Positions 5,115 to 7,521 of a stretch of DNA of 7,521 nt are shown here, piece after piece (positions within the stretch are counted from its first letter, which is position 1; every line of letters begins with the position of its first letter). Below the pieces are notes generated by a model. The model was not told where the DNA came from, did no database searches, and saw only the letters and a program-made list of their open reading frames with translations. The stretch is from Thermoplasmata archaeon (GTDB lineage Archaea; Thermoplasmatota; Thermoplasmata; Lutacidiplasmatales; UBA184), in assembly GCA_030039995.1 (NCBI GenBank), contig JASHUL010000060.1, forward strand, positions 1-7,521. The letters are read 5' to 3'. Made by a program: the position numbers and the translations under genes.

Positions 5115-6245
5115 ATGGCCAAGCGCGATTACTACGAAGTCCTCGGCGTGGCGAAGACCGCCTCGCCCGACGAGATCAAGTCGGCGTACCGCAAGCTCGC
5201 CCGCCAGTACCATCCCGACGTCGCGAAGAGCGACCCGAAGGCCGCCGAGGCGAAGTTCAAGGAGATCTCGGAAGCGTACGAGGTGCTCGCCGACCCCCAG
5301 AAGCGGCGCAACTACGACCAGCTGGGTTTCGACGCGGTCCAGGGGGACTTCGGACCCGGCGGGTTCACCTGGCAGAACTTCACGCACGCGGGAGACCTCG
5401 AAGACCTGCTCGGGGCGAACCCGTTGTTCCAGCAGCTGTTCGGCAGCTTCATGGGCGGCCCGGCGGCCCGGGCGTCGCGCGGGAGCGATGTCGAAGTGGC
5501 GGTCCGGCTCCCGCTCCGGGCGGCGGTCGAGGGCGCCCACCCCACCCTCGAGGTACCGATCGTCGGCCCGTGCCCCGACTGTCACGGCAACGGCGCCAAG
5601 GACGGCACCGCGTACGAGGTCTGCCCCGAGTGCGGGGGTTCCGGTCAGGTGCGGCGGACGCGCAGCCGCGGATACACGCAGTTCATCACGGTCGGGCAGT
5701 GCCCGACCTGCCGGGGCAGTGGCCGCAAGATCCTCGAACGGTGCCCGACCTGCGGCGGCTCCGGTCGACAACGGACCGTCGAACACATCGAGGTGACGGT
5801 CCCGCCGGGAATGGAGGACGGAGGGGTGCTGCGGGTCGCCGGCCACGGCGGTCAGGGGGTCGACGGCGATTCGGCGGGCGACCTCTATGTTCAGGTCGTC
5901 TTCGAGCCGTCCGACCACATCCGACGCGACGGGACGGACGCGTTCACCGAAGCGACGGTGCCGTTGGCCACCGCGTTGCTCGGCGGAGTGGTGACCGTCC
6001 GGACGATCGAGGGCCAGGCGGAGTTGAAGGTCCCCGCGGGCACCCAGCCCGAGACGCCGTTCCGCATGCGCGGTCTTGGGTTCCCCCGATTCCGCAGCTC
6101 TTCCCGAGGGGACCTCGTTGTGACGCTGCACGTCGATATCCCCCGGTCGCTTTCCGGTCGGGAGAAGGACCTCCTGCGCGAGGCGCTCGGTCCGGTGACA
6201 CCCACGCCGACCCGTCGGGAGTCGTTCTTCCGTCGTCGGAGCTGA
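5115..6245 (+). CDS. dnaJ: Chaperone protein DnaJ (type I Hsp40)
   Basis: Co-chaperone that binds unfolded proteins, passes them to DnaK (Hsp70) and stimulates its ATPase, in the cytoplasm. All type I parts are present in 376 residues: J domain (about 4-70) with the DnaK-contacting HPD at 33-35; a short Gly/Phe-like linker (about 77-115) with fewer glycines than E. coli DnaJ; substrate-binding domain I starting near 125; a zinc region with four CxxCxGxG repeats (Cys153/156, 170/173, 196/199, 210/213) that bind two zinc ions; the remainder of domain I (224-265); and domain II (about 270-345). The usual C-terminal dimerisation part is short and ends in an Arg-rich tail (RRESFFRRRS). The ATG at 5115 opens with the canonical AKRDYYEVLGV. 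In archaea dnaJ normally sits next to dnaK and grpE, a set acquired from bacteria; here the visible neighbours are a SAM hydrolase and, after five bases, a methyltransferase, so dnaK and grpE must be elsewhere or absent. Co-transcription with the methyltransferase is likely. Confidence 0.97.
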   Translation: MAKRDYYEVLGVAKTASPDEIKSAYRKLARQYHPDVAKSDPKAAEAKFKEISEAYEVLADPQKRRNYDQLGFDAVQGDFGPGGFTWQNFTHAGDLEDLLGANPLFQQLFGSFMGGPAARASRGSDVEVAVRLPLRAAVEGAHPTLEVPIVGPCPDCHGNGAKDGTAYEVCPECGGSGQVRRTRSRGYTQFITVGQCPTCRGSGRKILERCPTCGGSGRQRTVEHIEVTVPPGMEDGGVLRVAGHGGQGVDGDSAGDLYVQVVFEPSDHIRRDGTDAFTEATVPLATALLGGVVTVRTIEGQAELKVPAGTQPETPFRMRGLGFPRFRSSSRGDLVVTLHVDIPRSLSGREKDLLREALGPVTPTPTRRESFFRRRS

Positions 6246-6250
6246 CGCCG

Positions 6251-6889
6251 ATGGCGGAGGACGACGAGCCGGTCGTCGCGGAGCAGTACTTTCAGGAGCG
6301 GCCCCGGGCGCGTTCGGCGCCCCGTACGCTTCGCTTCCTGTACCGTGGCGAGCTCCTGACGTTCGTCACGGATGCGGGGGTCTTCGCCACGCACGGCGTG
6401 GACCCGGGGACCTCGCTTCTCATCGAGAACCTCGTCGTTCGGGAGGCGGACCGTGTCCTCGACCTGGGATGCGGCTGGGGAGCGGTGGGGGTCGCGGCGG
6501 CGAAGGCCGCGCCGGCGGGCCACGTGGTCTTGACCGAAGTGAACCGGCGAGCCGCGCGTCTCGCGGAACGCAACCTCGAGCGGAACGGGGTCGCCAACGC
6601 CGAGGTGCGGGTCGGCGAGTTCTTCGCGCCGGTCGAGAGCGAGCGGTTCGACCTGATCGCGACGAACCCTCCGTATCGGCGGGGGCGGGGGCACGTCCTC
6701 CGGATCCTCGAAGAGGCTTGGACCCACCTCCGGCCCGGGGGTCGACTCGTGCTCGTCGGGAAGGGGAGCCTCGGGATCCGATTCTACCAGGACTGGCTCG
6801 AGCAGCACTGGGACGGGACGGTCGAGGTGCTGGGCCGGGGCTCCGGCTATCGCGTCCTCGAGGCCCGACGGCGCGCGGCGAACGCGTAG
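6251..6889 (+). CDS. RsmC/MJ0882-like class I SAM-dependent methyltransferase (MTS domain)
   Basis: A 212-residue Rossmann-fold methyltransferase. The N-terminal part (about 13-60) has the features of the RsmC/MJ0882 family: YF...P, then YRGELLTFVTDAGVFATHGVDPGTSLLIE. The SAM-binding motif I is VLDLGCGWGAVGV (69-81), the acidic end of strand 2 is Glu96 (LTEVN), and the catalytic motif is NPPY (139-142), which in this fold orients an amino group such as that of guanine or adenine in nucleic acid. LRPGGRLVLVGK (160-171) and a C-terminal strand complete the fold. Bacterial RsmC methylates guanine N2 in 16S rRNA but has a duplicated domain; this single-domain form matches archaeal relatives whose target is not settled, so an RNA base target is likely rather than proven. 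The ATG at 6251 is five bases after the dnaJ stop, implying a shared transcript. Its last 43 bases overlap the end of the opposite-strand glycosyltransferase, where it encodes an Arg/Ala-rich tail. Confidence 0.9.
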   Translation: MAEDDEPVVAEQYFQERPRARSAPRTLRFLYRGELLTFVTDAGVFATHGVDPGTSLLIENLVVREADRVLDLGCGWGAVGVAAAKAAPAGHVVLTEVNRRAARLAERNLERNGVANAEVRVGEFFAPVESERFDLIATNPPYRRGRGHVLRILEEAWTHLRPGGRLVLVGKGSLGIRFYQDWLEQHWDGTVEVLGRGSGYRVLEARRRAANA

Positions 6890-7521
6890 AGCCGCGCGAC
6901 GTGACGGACGTAGTTCACCATCTCGCGGCGACCGAGCTTGCTCGTGCCGGCGAGGCGGGGGCCGAAAACGAACGGCACCTCGACGAGGGGCGTTGGACGG
7001 CCTTTCACGATGACCTCGAGCGCGATCTTGTACCCGAGCGGCGCGAGCCGCTCCCGCTCGACCACCCCGCGGCGCACCGCGAAGAATCCGGACATCGGGT
7101 CGCCCACCGTGGTCACCGGTCGGGCCAGTGCGCGCGCGGCGCGGGAGACCACGCGGCGAGGCGCGCTCAATCCGGGCGACCGCCCGCCCGGCACCGCACG
7201 GCTCCCGAGCGCCATCTCGGCGCCCCCCGTGGTGACGGCGGCGACCAAGGTCGGCACCGTGGCCGCCGGGTGGCTGCCGTCGGCGTCCATCACGACGAGC
7301 ACGTCCGACCGCGCCCGCGCCATACCGTCGAGGACCGCCGACGCGAGGCCTCGCAGGCCCGGGCGTTCGACCACGGTGCACGGCACGGGCCCGAGCGTGC
7401 GGGCCAAGGCCGCGGTCCCATCCGGCGAGCCGTCGTCGACGAGGACGATCTCGCCGTCGAGCGCGGCGACCACCGGCGCGAGCGTGGGGTAAAAGAGCGC
7501 GAGCGCGGACCGCTCGTTGTA
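6847..7521 (-). CDS. GT2 glycosyltransferase, dolichol-phosphate mannosyltransferase-like (5' end outside window)
   Basis: Likely transfers a hexose from a nucleotide sugar (GDP-mannose or UDP-glucose type) to a polyprenyl (dolichyl) phosphate at the membrane, supplying lipid-linked sugar for glycoprotein or glycolipid assembly. The frame is open to the window edge and its first codons spell YNERSALALF, the start of the GT2 signature, so only a short N-terminal strand is missing; the internal GTG at 7473 is not the true start. Of the 224 visible residues, landmarks are YNE (1-3), IVLVDDGSPDGT (25-36), VVMDADGSHP with the metal-binding DAD (79-81), ALGSRAVPGG (104-113), DPMSGFFAVRR (141-151), GYKIALEVIVKG (163-174), VEVPFVF..R (180-189) and GTSKLG (192-197). 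These match the DPM1 class strongly. There is no C-terminal membrane or GtrA domain; the protein ends in an Arg-rich tail, so it is soluble or peripheral. The stop (TAG, 6847-6849) lies inside the opposite-strand methyltransferase gene. Donor sugar cannot be read from sequence. Confidence 0.92.
   Translation of the reverse strand, partial: YNERSALALFYPTLAPVVAALDGEIVLVDDGSPDGTAALARTLGPVPCTVVERPGLRGLASAVLDGMARARSDVLVVMDADGSHPAATVPTLVAAVTTGGAEMALGSRAVPGGRSPGLSAPRRVVSRAARALARPVTTVGDPMSGFFAVRRGVVERERLAPLGYKIALEVIVKGRPTPLVEVPFVFGPRLAGTSKLGRREMVNYVRHVARLYAFAARRRASRTR

Noticed and set aside
4827..6131. A 434-codon open frame antisense to the SAM hydrolase end and dnaJ
   Set aside because: DnaJ motifs are complete on the plus strand; the antisense product shows no domain and is a composition effect.
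5570..6250. Upstream extension of the methyltransferase frame
   Set aside because: The frame is open through dnaJ, but the added sequence is an Arg-rich shadow; the family N terminus begins just after the ATG at 6251.
5891..7381. A 496-codon minus-strand open frame across dnaJ, the methyltransferase and the glycosyltransferase
   Set aside because: It crosses three genes in the wrong frame or strand; all three have intact motifs and its own product is Arg-rich filler.
7471..7473. GTG at 7473 as start of the glycosyltransferase
   Set aside because: Sixteen further in-frame codons to the window edge include the conserved YNE of GT2 enzymes, so the true start is outside.
1..7521. Defence island, prophage, CRISPR or transposon
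   Set aside because: No Cas, nuclease, integrase, transposase, phage structural gene or spaced repeat array is visible; gene content and base composition look uniform and housekeeping-like.

Overview
The window is a strongly G+C-rich stretch of compact prokaryotic chromosome. It is most likely archaeal, and a high-GC Thermoplasmatota-like lineage is my best guess from general experience rather than from any diagnostic marker. Supporting signs are: AT-rich TATA-like boxes sitting alone in GC-rich DNA about 35-45 bases before start codons; a stand-alone Lrp/AsnC effector domain; an MJ0882/RsmC-like methyltransferase; a dolichol-phosphate-mannose-synthase-like glycosyltransferase; and a small two-membrane-segment surface protein with many N-glycosylation sequons. 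A bacterial origin is not formally excluded. I see no rRNA, tRNA, CRISPR array, insertion sequence or integrase.

Layout: nine protein genes fill almost everything. At the left edge, the 3' end of an unrecognised plus-strand gene (1-300) runs tail to tail into a minus-strand block. That block holds, in transcription order, a 12-helix MFS transporter (3469-2063), citrate synthase (2029-899) and a sequon-rich membrane protein (834-307). A 159-base divergent promoter region (3470-3628) separates it from a plus-strand cluster; this is the longest gene-free stretch, and it carries two TATA-like boxes facing outward and two overlapping inverted repeats. The plus-strand cluster runs: stand-alone RAM domain protein (3629-3862), 3-helix membrane protein (3873-4202), SAM hydroxide adenosyltransferase, i.e. 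SAM hydrolase (4239-5066), DnaJ (5115-6245) and an RsmC-like methyltransferase (6251-6889). The right edge holds a minus-strand GT2 glycosyltransferase (6847-7521, 5' end outside the window) whose 3' end overlaps the methyltransferase by 43 bases.

How they may work together: citrate synthase feeds the TCA/glutamate pathway, and the MFS gene just upstream may supply or export a metabolite, though its substrate cannot be read. The plus cluster combines a small-molecule-sensing domain, SAM breakdown, a protein-folding co-chaperone and a SAM-using methyltransferase. Short gaps suggest partial co-transcription, with dnaJ possibly having its own promoter. The most notable oddity is an Asp in place of the expected active-site His in the SAM hydrolase. 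I did not find a convincing new defence or mobile system here; the region looks like housekeeping chromosome.
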